NCBI GenBank assembly: GCA_023213395.1
Contig: CM041465.1
Span: 188,921,741-188,985,740, forward strand
Direction of reading: 5' to 3'
Source: Cycas panzhihuaensis
Taxonomy: Eukaryota > Cycadophyta
Length of the DNA: 64,000 bases
Both the position numbers and the translations under genes were made by a program. Each line of letters opens with the position of its first letter. Within the stretch, counting starts at the first letter, position 1. The notes below the pieces were generated by a model, which saw nothing but the letters and a program-made list of their open reading frames with translations, was not told where the DNA came from and did no database searches. Positions 36,301 through 48,800 of this stretch are shown here, in pieces.

Positions 36301-36769
36301 ATACTACTAATGCCCACTATCTTATAGGAAACTTTATTTCCCAAAATAACATCACTACCATTAAGAGGTTGGTATGATAGAAACTAACTCTTATGTGGAC
36401 ACATGTGGTGTGAAGCACTCAAATCTAATAACTAATCATGATGATAATGGGAAACATTACAAACACTAACACATCATCATCTGTATTTTGATTTCACTCC
36501 ACCTGATTAGTCTACTTGGTATGATCTTCCTTTTTCTAGAACTCCTTCCTTTTGTAGTAATCCTTTATGAGGTGACCTATCTTATTGTAATACCAACATC
36601 TGAGCTTACTCTTCTTTCCTTTTGACTTTGACCTTGATGTGTCCCTAGAACTTTATCATCTCTCAATTATTCTGCCCCCTACTATCATAGCTTCTAGTGT
36701 GGAGGTTTCAAGACTACACTTCCTCCTCACCTCTTCCATTAGTAAAACACTTGGAATAGAATCATAGTC
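33337..36769 (-). pseudogene. Copia-A unit 3 gag-pol remnant, truncated in gag
   Basis: Readable pieces: RT/RNase H connection 34152-33913 (MLTRFGMANVKLISILLASHF, MVYTRPNISQVVGVVSRFM); integrase C-terminal part 35368-35141 (MKAFCYDAYALTNKNQCSKLDPKSKKCIFIGYGDK, in pieces), the most conserved copy of this segment here; integrase core 35760-35560 decayed; protease 36344-36033 (VRTLIEVRHIPNLKKNLIFL). The zinc knuckle is near 36580. Similarity ends abruptly at about 36769 inside gag, and about 0.9 kb of gag, leader and the fourth LTR are missing. Confidence 0.8.
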
Positions 36770-38057
36770 CCCCATAAAGTAAATCTAAGGTATCTCATAC
36801 GGATTTGGATGTAGTTAACTTACTTACATTAGAAAATATATTATTATCTATTACACAAAACATTAGGGCTAAGGTCTCATTATTCCTTTTTATATCTTCT
36901 TTATTATTTGGTTTATAACCATCTTTTACAAACTTCTAGAGATCATTTGTAATAAAGTATATTTTCATTATTTTACTCCATAGTTAAAAATAATTTCTAT
37001 TAAATATAAGAAAACTTATATTACTCAAATTCATTGATGTTGTATAGGACTTTAGTACATGGTCTAAAGAGTACGATTTTAGTGAATGAATAAGAATCCT
37101 TTTATCAACTTTAAGATTGACATGCAATGAACTTTCAATATGATTCCTTCTTAGCTAATGAAAGAAAATAACTTAGTAATAAAGAATATATATCCTTTCA
37201 AATTAAAAATAATAAATGAGACTACAATATACAATAAATATCCTTTTAAACAAGATAAATGTTCTCCTCTTAAATGAAGCAAATAAGTTTCAAATGATGT
37301 TGAATATACCTTACTATCATAAAATTCTTTTGAAGTAAACTAAATATACCACTTAAAAAAAAACTTAATTAATCAATGAGGAGCTATAAGAGAACAAAAA
37401 GGTGAATCTATTATTCATTTCACATGAACACATTAAGAGTAAATGATACCATATGAACTCCTTTTACATCGAGGAAAAAATATAAGGTATGGTTATAAAT
37501 TGATCTTAAAACATGGTCCTTTGAATGAATGCTTTAAAGAGGTAAAAAATGACCTTAAATAAGAAAAATAATATGCCTTAAAGAGATTTAAAAATAAGTT
37601 TATAAGAAGAAATATAAAGTGACAGCTTCAGAATATGATTATATGGTATTTAAGTACACCAATTTGATGCTTTTATTCCCAAAGAGGCTCCTTCTCTTTA
37701 GGAGGCTAAATTAGGGTTAAATAGCAATAAAAAATAATTATGAGCCTCTAAAAATAGATAAAAACCTATCAAGAATAGCTTAGTAGCTCAATATCAAGTA
37801 AATATACTGAGTTGGAATGAAAAATTGCTTGAAATATTAAGAAATATATCAAACTAGAGTCAAATAGGAGCCTTGACTTTACCAGCTTCAAAACCCTATA
37901 AAAATAGTGTCAAATCTTAGTAAGACCTACTTCAATATGTAGAGAATGGAATTACATTTCTGACAGATCTAGTCATTTGGAAAATAGGCTCCTAGATCAA
38001 AAGTTATAATGAAAATAGTACAAGGACCTGTTTATGGAAAATAAATTAGGAGGAGGG
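36770..38057. other. AT-rich spacer between the two Copia-A blocks, no gene seen
   Basis: This stretch follows the truncated unit 3 and has no readable protein, LTR or RNA gene. It is probably body sequence of the minus-strand element whose LTR lies at 39264-39590, or older decayed repeat DNA. Confidence 0.5.
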
Positions 38058-38138
38058 GGTTAAGCCCCTTTGGCAAATTGGACCTTGGTCATGTGGGGGC
38101 TAAAACGACCATCTACTAGGCTCCAAAGGGGGCTAACA
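38058..38138. repeat. GC-rich inverted repeat, second copy
   Basis: GGTTAAGCCCCTTTGG at the left pairs with CTCCAAAGGGGGCTAAC at the right. The centre, GGTCATGTGGGGGCTAAAACGA, matches GGTCATATGGAGGCTTAATACGA at 63900-63922. GC content is far above the surrounding DNA. Confidence 0.55.
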
Positions 38139-38509
38139 GACTTCAAAATTTATAGAATATAATAAAATTATTTTGAAAATTTAAAATTTATAAAAAAGAT
38201 TATATTTAATTTTCAAATCTGCCCTTAATACGAAAATTAAGGTCATGTCAGGCTCTCATATGACTGCCAGCTAGTGTAAGGGGCTATTCCAAAATCATAC
38301 ATAAGATCTAAAAAAATATTAAATATGATTTAGTTTTTTTATTAACTTTAGAAAACAATAAACATATTCATCACATCTACGTACCCGATAATGATGACTA
38401 CATACAGATGGAGTCAGAATTAAATACAAATGATAAAATCAAGCAGCAAGATTAAATCAAGGGGGTGACTCGATCACATAGAGGGCATACTAGGTCTGCA
38501 CATCAAAGA

Positions 38510-38536
38510 ATATATATATATATATATATCTATATC

Positions 38537-38565
<29 letters not shown>
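38510..38565. repeat. (TA)n microsatellite, interrupted
   Basis: TA run broken twice by CTATATC. No gene is associated. From 38566 to 39263 there is no credible coding region; a minus-strand open frame around 39105-38899 is low-complexity Cys/Ser/Leu. Confidence 0.9.
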
Positions 38566-38568
<3 letters not shown>

Positions 38569-39263
38569 ATTTAAATAAAAAATAAAATATAAACCTATTA
38601 ACAATGGCGACTACCACATGATGAAATTACAAACAGATGTAGGATGTGTTTTACTATTCTCTTAGGTAACCATGGGCATATGGTTGTAGATTCGAGGTCT
38701 AGATTATGATTTTATTTGGAGAAATGGATTCTTTCTTTAGATGCAATGCCATAAGGGCAATGGCAACTTGAAAATTCTATACCTTCATCTTCCTCTATAG
38801 TGTAGGATGAAACTTCAAGTGACGATTATATGGGTATCAGAGTTTATACATAATATCTCAAAGAAATATATTTATCTTACATGAAAATGTAGTAGATCTC
38901 ATGGAGATGGAGTATGGATGAAGCACCACATAGACGGAGGAGACAAATGCTTCATACAAAAGAAGAATAGGAAGATCACATAGAGGACATAGAGGCACAG
39001 AGCACCAAGAGCACGATGGAGGGGCCACAGAGATGTAGAGCTCACAGAGAGGTCACAAAGGCATATAACATATAGAGATGTAGAACACACATAGTAAAAA
39101 TGCAAAACACAAGTATAATATATGTCAAATATAATATATACAATGTAAACTTTGTGAAATATTCAATATCAAAATGAGTAGCATGGAGACAGAGCTTATA
39201 TTCAGTCTGGGATGACCACATAGATCTTTAAAATGCCACGTAGGCCTAGGCTCTAATACCAAA

Positions 39264-39590
39264 TGAAGATTATTGCATGGAGATTAGAGAAAAGTAGTGA
39301 ACATCAAAGATCAATCCATATTTCTATTATAAATACATATACAAAACATCATACTTCAATCCATATTTCTTAAAGAGATAATAGGTTTATAATAAAGGAG
39401 GTGTTGATAAAAAACTAGGGGATTTGGCCCCAAAGTTTATATATTTAGGAGAAGGGCAGGAGCTCTCCTCAACCTAAAATTTAAAATAATAAACAAGTTA
39501 ACACAAAATAATACTTACCAACTTACCATTAAGGTGTGTGTGGCTACATATTCCGAAAGTTAGGTTAGGTGATAAATATTAACCCTAACG
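39264..39590 (-). mobile_element. Minus-strand small LTR with primer site, left arm of a head-to-head pair
   Basis: Runs from TGAAGATTATTG to ATTAACCCTAAC. The bases to its left, CTCTAATACCAAA, read on the minus strand as TTTGGTATTAGAG, a worn initiator-Met primer site, so the element body is at lower coordinates. It has the GGAG...CTCC hairpin followed by A-rich DNA, and is related to the LTR at 4799-5170. Confidence 0.65.
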
Positions 39591-39867
39591 CCATTCTTTA
39601 CTCTCACTCTTTCTCTTCTCTTATCTCTTACTACCTTTGTTTGTTGTAACTAGTTAGGAGATTTGATTTAGAGGGCCTTGGAAGGGCAAGAAACTAAATT
39701 GAGATACAATCCTATATTCTTATCAAGTGAATACTTATTTGTTGGTAAGTTTATATATTTTATTTCAAGTTTGTTTCTTGTTCCTTATTGAATGGATAGT
39801 TAGGTTACAATTTTAGTTAATCTTGCAACATAGATTAGATTACTCTCATGATATTTTTACTTATTAT

Positions 39868-40177
39868 TATTAGGATTAATATTCATCACCTAACATTATA
39901 TTAGGAGTATACAAGTTATACGTGCCTTCATGGTAAGTATTATTTTAATGAAACTTGTTTATATTTTATATTATTTTGAATTCAAGGTTGAGGAGGGTTC
40001 AGGCCCTCCTATATATTTAATCTTTGGGTCTCAAAACCTTGGTGTTCACTAATACCATCAAATTTGTAAACTTGTTACTCTTGAGCAATATGGATTGACA
40101 TTGATATTTAATATACGTTTCAATATGGATTGACTTGTGTTCACTACTCTGCTTTGATCTCTGTTTATCATACTTCA
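39868..40177 (+). mobile_element. Plus-strand small LTR with primer site, right arm of the head-to-head pair
   Basis: Begins TATTAGGATTAATATTCATC and ends CATACTTCA, followed by the intact primer site TGGTATCAGAGC at 40180-40191. Its sequence matches the reverse complement of 39264-39590 (for example ATGGTAAGTATTATTTT, TTGAGGAGGGTTCAGGCCCTCC). The body would be 40192-41908, where I see no protein domain, consistent with a non-autonomous element. Confidence 0.7.
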
Positions 40178-40191
40178 TTTGGTATCAGAGC

Positions 40192-41908
40192 AAACCTAGT
40201 TGCACAATCTATAGCTCCTCATATGTTTAGTGAAAGTACAGTATATGAATACTCATTGGAATCTTGGTGGCCTCATCTACTTAGCAAAGAAATTAGTCTG
40301 AAATTTTATCCCCTTTGAAAGGAGATATTGCGCTAGAAAGATTACTAGGTTTTGTAGAATCATATACTTATTTTTTATTGTAAGAAAATTAAATTAAAAC
40401 TATTGATGTATATTTGGTATATTTGATTCCCAGCTCCTCTCAACTTATATTTTGGTATGAACATTAGGTTTATAAAGACTTTGAGTCTCCATTCCATTTC
40501 CATTTAGTCAAAAAGGGGAAATAGATCATTGTCCTTTTCACTATTGTTATGCCCTTTGGTTGGTATTTGGCCCTGCATTGCCACTTATGTCCGTTTAGCT
40601 CTGTTTACTGCAAATTTTCACTTCTCTTAGCTTTTAAGGGTATGTGATAACCTTTACCGTATATAAATTTGAAACTATCCTTATCATCAACTACCTGACC
40701 AATTGACTCAAAATAGGTCAATACAATTAGTATTGAAATAGTGTTTAGGTAAAAGAGATATGAATATTTAGACTGATTTCTTACTCTCTTATTTAGATAG
40801 TTTGTCCACTTCCATGATTCTCATTTATTGTCCTAGAGTTCTTATTATTAGCATTGGTTTATAGTTCCTAAATTAATTTGTTTCCTTATAATTTTATTAA
40901 TCTACTCTTCAATCGATGTTTAAGAAGGTTTTTTTATGTTTTTTGGCTTGTAAATTCTCTTACATATAGTTCTTTATAGTGAAATTTTCATAAAATCTAT
41001 AAACTTGCATTTCATCTATGTGGGAGCCTATTATTTTATAAATGTTTAGTTTATTTAGGTATTTAAGCCAATCTTCATGTTTATTGACTTGTGAAGTGTA
41101 CTCTTAAAGTAAATTTTACCCATCTAAACCTCTAATTCATATATTTTGATAATTTTCACTATTTTGGGAGCTCTAATTTATACATTATGAGCTAGTATTT
41201 AGTTTTTCTATTTCTAAAACTATAGTTTATTTTTTTCAGCAAGAGCTCCTTGATCTTCAACTGCTCTTCTTAATTCCTATAGTTGTTAGGGATTCCCATA
41301 CTCGACTTAGAGGGTGAAGACACTATTGATTCAATCCCTAGTCTTTGTTTATTATTCTTCATTTGGAGGAAGAAGTCCATAGTTGTTCTCTATGTGTAAG
41401 AATAAGTCCTTATAGATAAACTCATTTTTTGAAGTAAGCCTAATAGAATAAAGCTAGATAAAGTAGCTCTCAAACTTCTTTGCCTTTTGGGGGAGACTAG
41501 TATATTTATAATCTTCACCTTTGCAAGAAAAACTAGCAAGTTATGTCTATAAACAACCAAATCCTGATGATTCTTGCTAAAACATATAAGATGTAATCCA
41601 TTATTTATGAACTTTGAAAGGAGTGCTCTTGGTATTTAACATCATAGATTATAGAGCTTGGAACTAGGTTTTCATAAAATTGCCTAGCTTTGTTAATATG
41701 AGTATTAGGGGGTGAACTCAATATTTCATGGTTAAAAATCCTGTGAACAATGCTATCATTCCTCCTCAACATTCATCCCAATTATACCTTAATCCTCCTA
41801 CCTCTACTTCTTCTAAATTTACTATTCTTAGGCTTTTAGTGTTGAGAATAAGTAAGCTTTGTAGAGGATGTATTAGAGTATGTATTCATGTAAGTTGCCC
41901 ATTTAGGT
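40192..41908 (+). other. Body of the small LTR element or unassigned repeat DNA, no gene seen
   Basis: AT-rich with scattered stops in all frames. Short open frames (for example 41728-41913) carry no family motif. The Copia-B similarity begins sharply at 41909. Confidence 0.45.
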
Positions 41909-44900
41909 TCTAGTGGGATGCTTTAGGCTTTGATATATACCTAGAATAGATCCTAACTGTATAAGAGATGTCCAATCGAGTGTAGGTGAGGTAGATAAGA
42001 CTCCCAACTAACTACCAATATAAAGTGGGATCAAATAGTTTGCCTTGCTCATCTACATTCAACTCAGTTCTTATTTCTATAGGAATCGGTATTGGCTTGC
42101 AATTTGTCATCATGAATCATTAAAAGAGTTCATTAGTATATTTTGATTCATATAATAAGATGTGGTATGGTTCTTGCAAAACTTTAATTCTAAGGAAATC
42201 ATGGAGCAACCTAAGACCTATTATCTTAAAGTTACTTTTTAGCTTCTAATTGTAGCTAAGCTATGCCTTTAGTGTTATTGCCTATGATTATCAGATTATC
42301 CACATAAAGAATAATGTTGGTAATCAAGCTTTCTCTAATATGAATATGAAATTCTAGGTCAAAGGGTGAATGATGGAATCCATGTTAAGTGAGAAAGGTA
42401 TTAATCTTTACATATCAGGCACACAGTGCCTACTTTAGTCTACACAAGGATTTCTTGAGCTTATAAATGAAATGTTCTTTGCCTGGAACAATATAGCTAG
42501 GAGGTTGCTTTAAGAAAACCTCTTCCATGAACTCTCCATTAAGGAAAGCACTCTTCACATCCTTTTAGTAGACTGGCTAATTAAATTGAGCTACTAGTGA
42601 CATTATGAAATGGAATGTGGTTATGTTAACTATTGTTGCAATGGTCTCATCATAGTCTACCCCTTCCTCTTCTTTGAAACCTTTTGTAATAAGACAAGCT
42701 TTGTAACACTTTATGGTACCATCTATATATAATTTAGTTTAATAGATCCATCTATGATCAATTATCTTTTTCTTAAGTGGCAATTCTGCTTGCTCTCAAG
42801 ATTCACTTTTTAGGATGGAGTTCATCTCTTCATCTATAACTACTTTTTACATTTGGTCTTTAACTGCCTCCTCAAACATGGAAGGCTTAGGGGATTATAA
42901 GACATGTTCCATTAGGATAAAATTGGTAGAGTATCTCATCTTTGATGGTTTTTTAGGAGTTATAGAAGTAGGAGGAGCATCCTTTAACAATTATTGAACC
43001 TACTTGGGAGGTGGTTGAATGTTGGTGGCTTCTACATGAAGGTCATCGACTAAGATAGGTGGTATAATTATGCTTGATTTTATTGTCGAAGTGGAGACTA
43101 CTAAAATTGATGAAGGACTTAGTGTGTAGGAGGAGGCTGGCACTGGTGGCTCTAGTTTGGATATAACAGGCACTTAATGCATATCAACTTTATCTTTTAT
43201 TATAAACTGAATTTGAAGGGAATTCAGATCCTATGTATCTTCTACAAAGATGACATCCTAGGTTGTAGATGCATGGTTCCCAGCAATGTCAAATACCTTG
43301 TATACTTTACAACCAAGTACATACCTAAGGAAGACATAATTAAGGCTTTTTTCATCAATCGTTTTCCTGTTCTCTTTTGAAACAAGTTTATATTCCATGT
43401 GTCTAAATGTCTTCAAATGCATAACTATTAGTTTAAGTCTTATCTAAGCCTCCTCATGAGTGATATTTCTAATAGCAACTATGGGACTTTAGTTTATAAG
43501 ATAGGCTACTATTGTGATGGCATCAACCCAAAATTGTGTATTAAGGTTGGTTCCACTCAACATAGCTTTAGCTTTATTCACTAATATTTGGTTCATTCTC
43601 TCAGCCACACTATTCTATTGAAGTATATGAGGTATTGAAAACTAATATTTGATGCCATATTATTTATAAAAAATGGTGAATTAATTTGATATGTATTTGC
43701 CACCATTATTAGATTTGAGTGTCTTAATGGTGATGCTACTCTCATTTTCTACCTTAGCTTTAAACTCCTTGAATATATCTAGGTCTTGGTACTTATTTCT
43801 TAGGAAGTAAACATACACTTTCCTAGAATAATTATCTATAAATATCATGAAATATAGGCTACCATTGAGTGATTGTACTAACATAGGACCATAAATATTT
43901 AAGTGGACCAATTCCAATAGTTGGGAGGCTCTCCATGCATTCTTATATGGTAATTTTTCTCTTTGCTACTTTCCCACAAGGCATGCCTCACAAATGTTGT
44001 TGTATCTCTTGATATGGTTAAACCATGTACCATACAAAGCCTTGACATGAGGTTGAAACTTCACATATTTATGTAACCTAGGCATTGATGCCATAACTTG
44101 TCCTTGGCACTATTTGAGATAGATGTCTCATTTATATGGGAGCATTCACTTGGTTCTTAGACATAAGGTTAGTCTTCTACCATGGTCTCCTTACCCTTAT
44201 CAAGTGGGATGCTTTGAGCTATTAAGCATGATTTTGTTGGTGGATTAGTGGATATAGGAATACTATTAAGCTTGTCTAAGACATTGTCTTCATGTCCTAT
44301 TACTACAAGTTATCCAATTGCATGATGTATGATGGTGTAGATGCCTTGACTAAAGAGAACATGCAACTTCTCCTTATTAATTTAGTTGACTAAAAGCAGA
44401 TTTATTTTTATGCTTAGAACTAGGAATATATTGTTGATGTGATACCTTATGTTAGATTCATTTAAAGTTATTAGGGCCCTTCAATTTTTAGTCACATCAT
44501 ATGTCAAGTTGTCCCTAAATGTGACTATGTATGTGTTAATTAGATAGGTTTCTTCTAACATATTTTCTATGTAGTCATGTGGCAAGTGGCACTTATATCA
44601 AGTAACCAAGAGTTATAACTATATTGAGATGACAATGCTGTAAAGAATAGGTTTTGAGAGGAGGTATCATAGGTGTCTACACATGGCTTTCTTTCTGAGT
44701 ATTAGAGTTGGTCCTTTGATTCCTAGGTAGGAACTACTACATATTTTGTTGTCATTGACTCAGATTGGGTCTTTGGTTCTAATTTTATTGAAAGAATTAG
44801 CCTAGTTGTTGATATGATGGTCCTTCTTATGCATAGATAGGGCCTTCTTATTATAAAATAGTGCCTCCTTGTTGGAAGTAAGGGGCTCCTTGTTGAAGAA

Positions 44901-45133
44901 TGGGGCCTCCTTATTATGGATAAGGGGCTCCTTATTGAGAAATGGGACCTCCTTGTTGTAGATAAAGGGCTCCTTATTAAGGGCATGGTGCTCCTTATTA
45001 AAAATTAGTTCCTCCATGTTAGTAGTTAGGTGCTCCTTATTGATAATATGGGGATGCTTGTTAGAATTTAGGTCCATAAGTTTGTTCCCATTGATTTTGT
45101 AATATTTAAAGATTAACCTATCTTTTCCTATAT
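41909..45133 (-). pseudogene. Copia-B gag-pol remnant, copy 2 (duplicated, lacks RNase H end and LTR)
   Basis: Matches 20051-23248 in the same orientation, starting at TCTAGTGGGATGCTTTAGGC. Integrase core at 43917-43681: MELVHLNIYGPM, FIDNYSRKVYVYFLRNKYQD, and LKSNNGGKYISN, where the catalytic DNGGEY Asp is again Asn. The protease end is near 44560-44400. The heptapeptide repeat and a worn zinc knuckle are open at 45155-44802. Because this copy begins mid-element with no RNase H tail or 3' LTR, it arrived by duplication rather than retrotransposition. Right neighbour: Copia-A LTR 4, at the same gag position as in copy 1. Confidence 0.85.
44830..45065 (-). repeat. 21-bp tandem repeat in Copia-B gag (copy 2)
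   Basis: Encodes, on the minus strand, alternating NKEPFIY, NKEVPFL, NKEPLIH, NKEAPFF, NKEPLTS, NKEALFY units, then decayed NKKALSM. It has about one more unit than the copy at 22975-23165. Confidence 0.8.
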
Positions 45134-45810
45134 TGTTGAGAAAACTAGGTCCCAATAACTAGTAACCATCACTAAGATCTAAACTATTTTACAACTAGTC
45201 ACAAGAATTAAAACTAAAATTTAATATGAAAGTTCTTAAACTAGATATAATACAAAAAATAAATTAGAAATCCAAAGTATCATATATACATCAGATATAA
45301 CATAATAAGACCCTAGCAATGTGTTAGGGAAATATCTACATAGAAAAGGTATCGATCTTTATTATCCAAGAATGAAGAAATATCCATAATTTACAGCAGA
45401 ATGCTTCCAGTAATAATAACCATTTAACTCTTCTTAATATAATATATCAATATATCAAATACCATCAACATAATAAAAGAACACCTAAATTAGGCCATAT
45501 GAGAGAGTCATATAAGGCATAAATCTCGACCATCAAATCTGGGGTATTTTAAATGAACAACCTAATTGTCTTTATACTTTAGTATATTTTATAGTGCTAG
45601 CTTTCTGGGTCGGGAGCTACTGCCCTAAACCACTTCTTTATAGGGGTGAGGGAGGGTTTCAACTCCCCCTACATCCTTGAGCCAAGGGGGGCTACCACCC
45701 ATCTTAGATCCCCTCATGGAAGTTTAGGGAGGAAACTGTACTGCCAACTTATCAAAAGTTTTATCTCTAAAATATTATTGTCACATTATTTAATAATCTC
45801 CACCTTGACA
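45134..45810 (-). repeat. Copia-A LTR 4
   Basis: 677 bp; TGTTGAGAAAACTAGG to CACCTTGACA. GC island about 45615-45722. The left flank CCTATAT is identical to that of LTR 1, showing the same insertion point in Copia-B. Confidence 0.85.
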
Positions 45811-48800
45811 ATAATTTACTAGATACTTTTTTAGGACCATTCATCACCTATTGTGTAAACTAAAAGAAGTTAAGTATCATTTGAACTTCTCCAATAGTAC
45901 TGCTTTTGTGAACGTGTCAACATAATTTTATTTTGTATTAACCTTCTCAAGTACCACTCAACTTTCTTCCATAACTTATCTAAGAAAATGGTACTTAAGA
46001 GTAATATTCTTTATCCTACTATGATACACTAGATTCTTTGCTAAGTAAATGGCACTTTGATTGTCACAAAATACCTTTATCTTTTTTTGTTTTCTTTGAC
46101 ACTCAACCAATAGACTCTATAACTAGATTACTTCCTTACAAGTATATGTTGTAACTACATATTATACTTTTGTAGTTAATAATATAATTATACTCTATAA
46201 TTTTGACGTTCAACTAACTAAACCATTTGTAAGAGTAAATACATAACTCAAAGTAGACCTTCTCTTATCTAAATCTCCTCCAAAATCTAAATTAATATAT
46301 TAAAAAACCTAATTATCTGTACAAAAAAAGGTGATACAATAGTCACTTGTGCCCCTCAAATATTGAAGCATCCATTTCAGTGTTGCCTAATGTTTCTTTT
46401 CTGGATTTTCCATAAACTTACTAACTACATTGTATGCATATGAAATGTCAAGGCTTGTACATACCATGGCATATATCAAACTTCCTACTACACTCGAATA
46501 AGGTACATGAGACATATAATCCTTTTCTTCTTCACTACTAGAATTCATACTCGAGAAAAGCTCGAAATGGCAAGCCAATGGGATATTAACTGGTTTTATA
46601 TTTGCCATACCAAATCTAGTTAATACCTTCTCTGCATATTTTTGCTATGATAACATTAGCTTACCACTTATATCTCTATATATCTCCATGCCTAAGATTT
46701 GTTTTGTAGCTTCTAGATCCTTCATATCAAAAGTCCTAGCCAATTGAGCCTTTAACGTGATGATTTCTACCATACTCTTGCTTACAACCAACATGTCATC
46801 AACATATAATACCAAGATAATGAATAACCTATTGTCTAAGAATTTAAAGTAAATATAATGATCATATTCACTTCTTTTAAAATTTAGATTTTCATGAAGG
46901 TATCAAATTTCCTGTACCATTATGTATGTGATTACTTTAGGCTATACAATGATTTCCTAAGCTTGTAGCTTGTAAATAAATCTTTTCCTGCTATCCTATA
47001 CAAACCATTCTAGTTGATCTATATAGATATTCTCATCTAAATCTCCATGTAGAAAATTTATTTTTACACCTAACTACTGTAACTCCAAATCAAGAGAAGC
47101 TACTAATGCTAATAAAACTTGAATTAAAAGAAGTTTAACAACTAGTGAAAATATCTCATGAAAATTAATACCTACATTTTGTATAAAGCCTTTACCCACC
47201 AAATTTACCCTATATTTATCAAACTTTCTATGAACATCTATTTTCTTATTAAAAGCCCATCTGTAACTAATAGTCTTCCTGCCATGTGGAAGTTCTACCA
47301 AGTCCCATGAATTATATTTCTTTAAAGCATCTATCTCTTCCTGCATAGCCCTCTTCCACTTCTTACTATAGATATCATCTACTACTTCCTAATAACATGA
47401 GGGCTCATCAATATTAGACATTAAAGAAATAGAAATAGAAAGACTGTACCTATCAGGTGGATGGATGACTCATCTAGATCTTCTAATAGTTGGTGGTGGA
47501 GTATCCACATACTCCTATAAATGTATTGTAGATTTATCTTTAGTAAGCTCTTCTTATATTTTAATTTCTAAAGATGGCTAGGTCTCAAGCTTGACCTATT
47601 AATATTCAACTTTTTGCTCCTATTTTATTTCAACTTCTATAATGTCTAATTTTAGAAAGAGAGATTTATCAAAAATAACATCTCTATTAATAGTGATTTT
47701 ATGGGCAGTAGGATTCCATAACCTATATCCCTTCATACCATCTTTATCACCATAACCAACAAAGAGAATTCTCTTAGATTTTGGGTCTATTTTTGAACAT
47801 TGACTTTTATTAGTCAAGGCATAAGCATCATAGTAAAAAACTTTCAAATTTGAATAGTCACATAGATGTACAGTCTATACTGTTTAGGAATCTTGTAGTC
47901 TATTATAAGTGATGGTGACTTATTTACTAAATAACAAGTTATTTGAACAACTTCTGCACATAAGTCCTACTCCACTCTTGCATTATTCAACATGCTTCTT
48001 CCTCTTTCTAAGAGTGTCCTATTCACGCACTCAACTATGCCATCTTATTATAGAGTATAGCTAGTGGTCTTATGCCTTTCAATTCTAACTTCTCTGTAAT
48101 AGTTCCCAAACTCTAATGAGTTAAACTCACCTCAATTAGTAGTTCTTAAACATTTGATTGACCTAATAGAGCTCTTCTCAACTATAGCCTTGAATAACTT
48201 AAACACACTAAAAACTTTAGATTTCCTTTTAAAAAAATAGATCCATATCTTTCAGGAGTAATCATCTATAAATGTAGCAAAGTAAAATGATCCTCTATAA
48301 TATATTATAGGGGCAGGTCCCCACACATCAAATATACATAATCTAGAACACATTTATTAGTGTGACTCTCTACTTTAAATTTGAGTCTATACTACTTTCC
48401 AAAAATATAATATTTATAAAAAGTTAAATTTAAAAGGTACAAGTTAGGGAGGAACTTACAGTTCATCAACACCTTAAGTCCTCTCTCACTCATGTGCCTA
48501 AGTCTCTGATGCTATAACTAAGCTAGATCTTCTACAGTCTTTGATGTTATAGCTACATGGCTAATATATGTACTTCCAACCAAAATATAAAGGTTTCCTT
48601 TATTTAAGGCTTTCATAATAACCAAGGTATCCTTTGACACCGTCAAGACTCCTTTATGACCTATGTATTTATAACCACTAGAATTAAGTTCACCCAAGGA
48701 AATCATATTCCTTTTTAGACCAAGTATATGTCTAACTTTAGTTAATATTCTCACTACACTATTGAATATTTTAATTTTGATGCTACCAATGCCCACTATC

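Larger units (their letters stand above)
23249..36769 (-). mobile_element. Copia-A tandem array, copy 1: three LTRs and three internal regions
   Basis: Order on the plus strand: LTR (23249), body, LTR (27940), body, LTR (32651), truncated body ending 36769. The period is 4691 then 4711 bp. Each body reads RT to gag from left to right, so all units are minus strand and in the same direction, with single LTRs shared between neighbours. Such a pattern is expected from unequal recombination between LTRs of adjacent or allelic copies, not from independent insertions. The left neighbour is Copia-B gag in both this array and the array at 45134. Confidence 0.85.

Noticed and set aside
38899-39105. 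Cys/Ser/Leu-rich minus-strand frame as a small secreted peptide
   Set aside because: Low-complexity reading of a degenerate purine-rich stretch; no signal-peptide cleavage pattern and not repeated elsewhere.
44723-44986. Arg/Ser-rich frame in the heptapeptide repeat
   Set aside because: Alternative frame of the 21-bp repeat; the NKEPLI/NKEAPF frame joins to the gag zinc-knuckle region and is the likely original.
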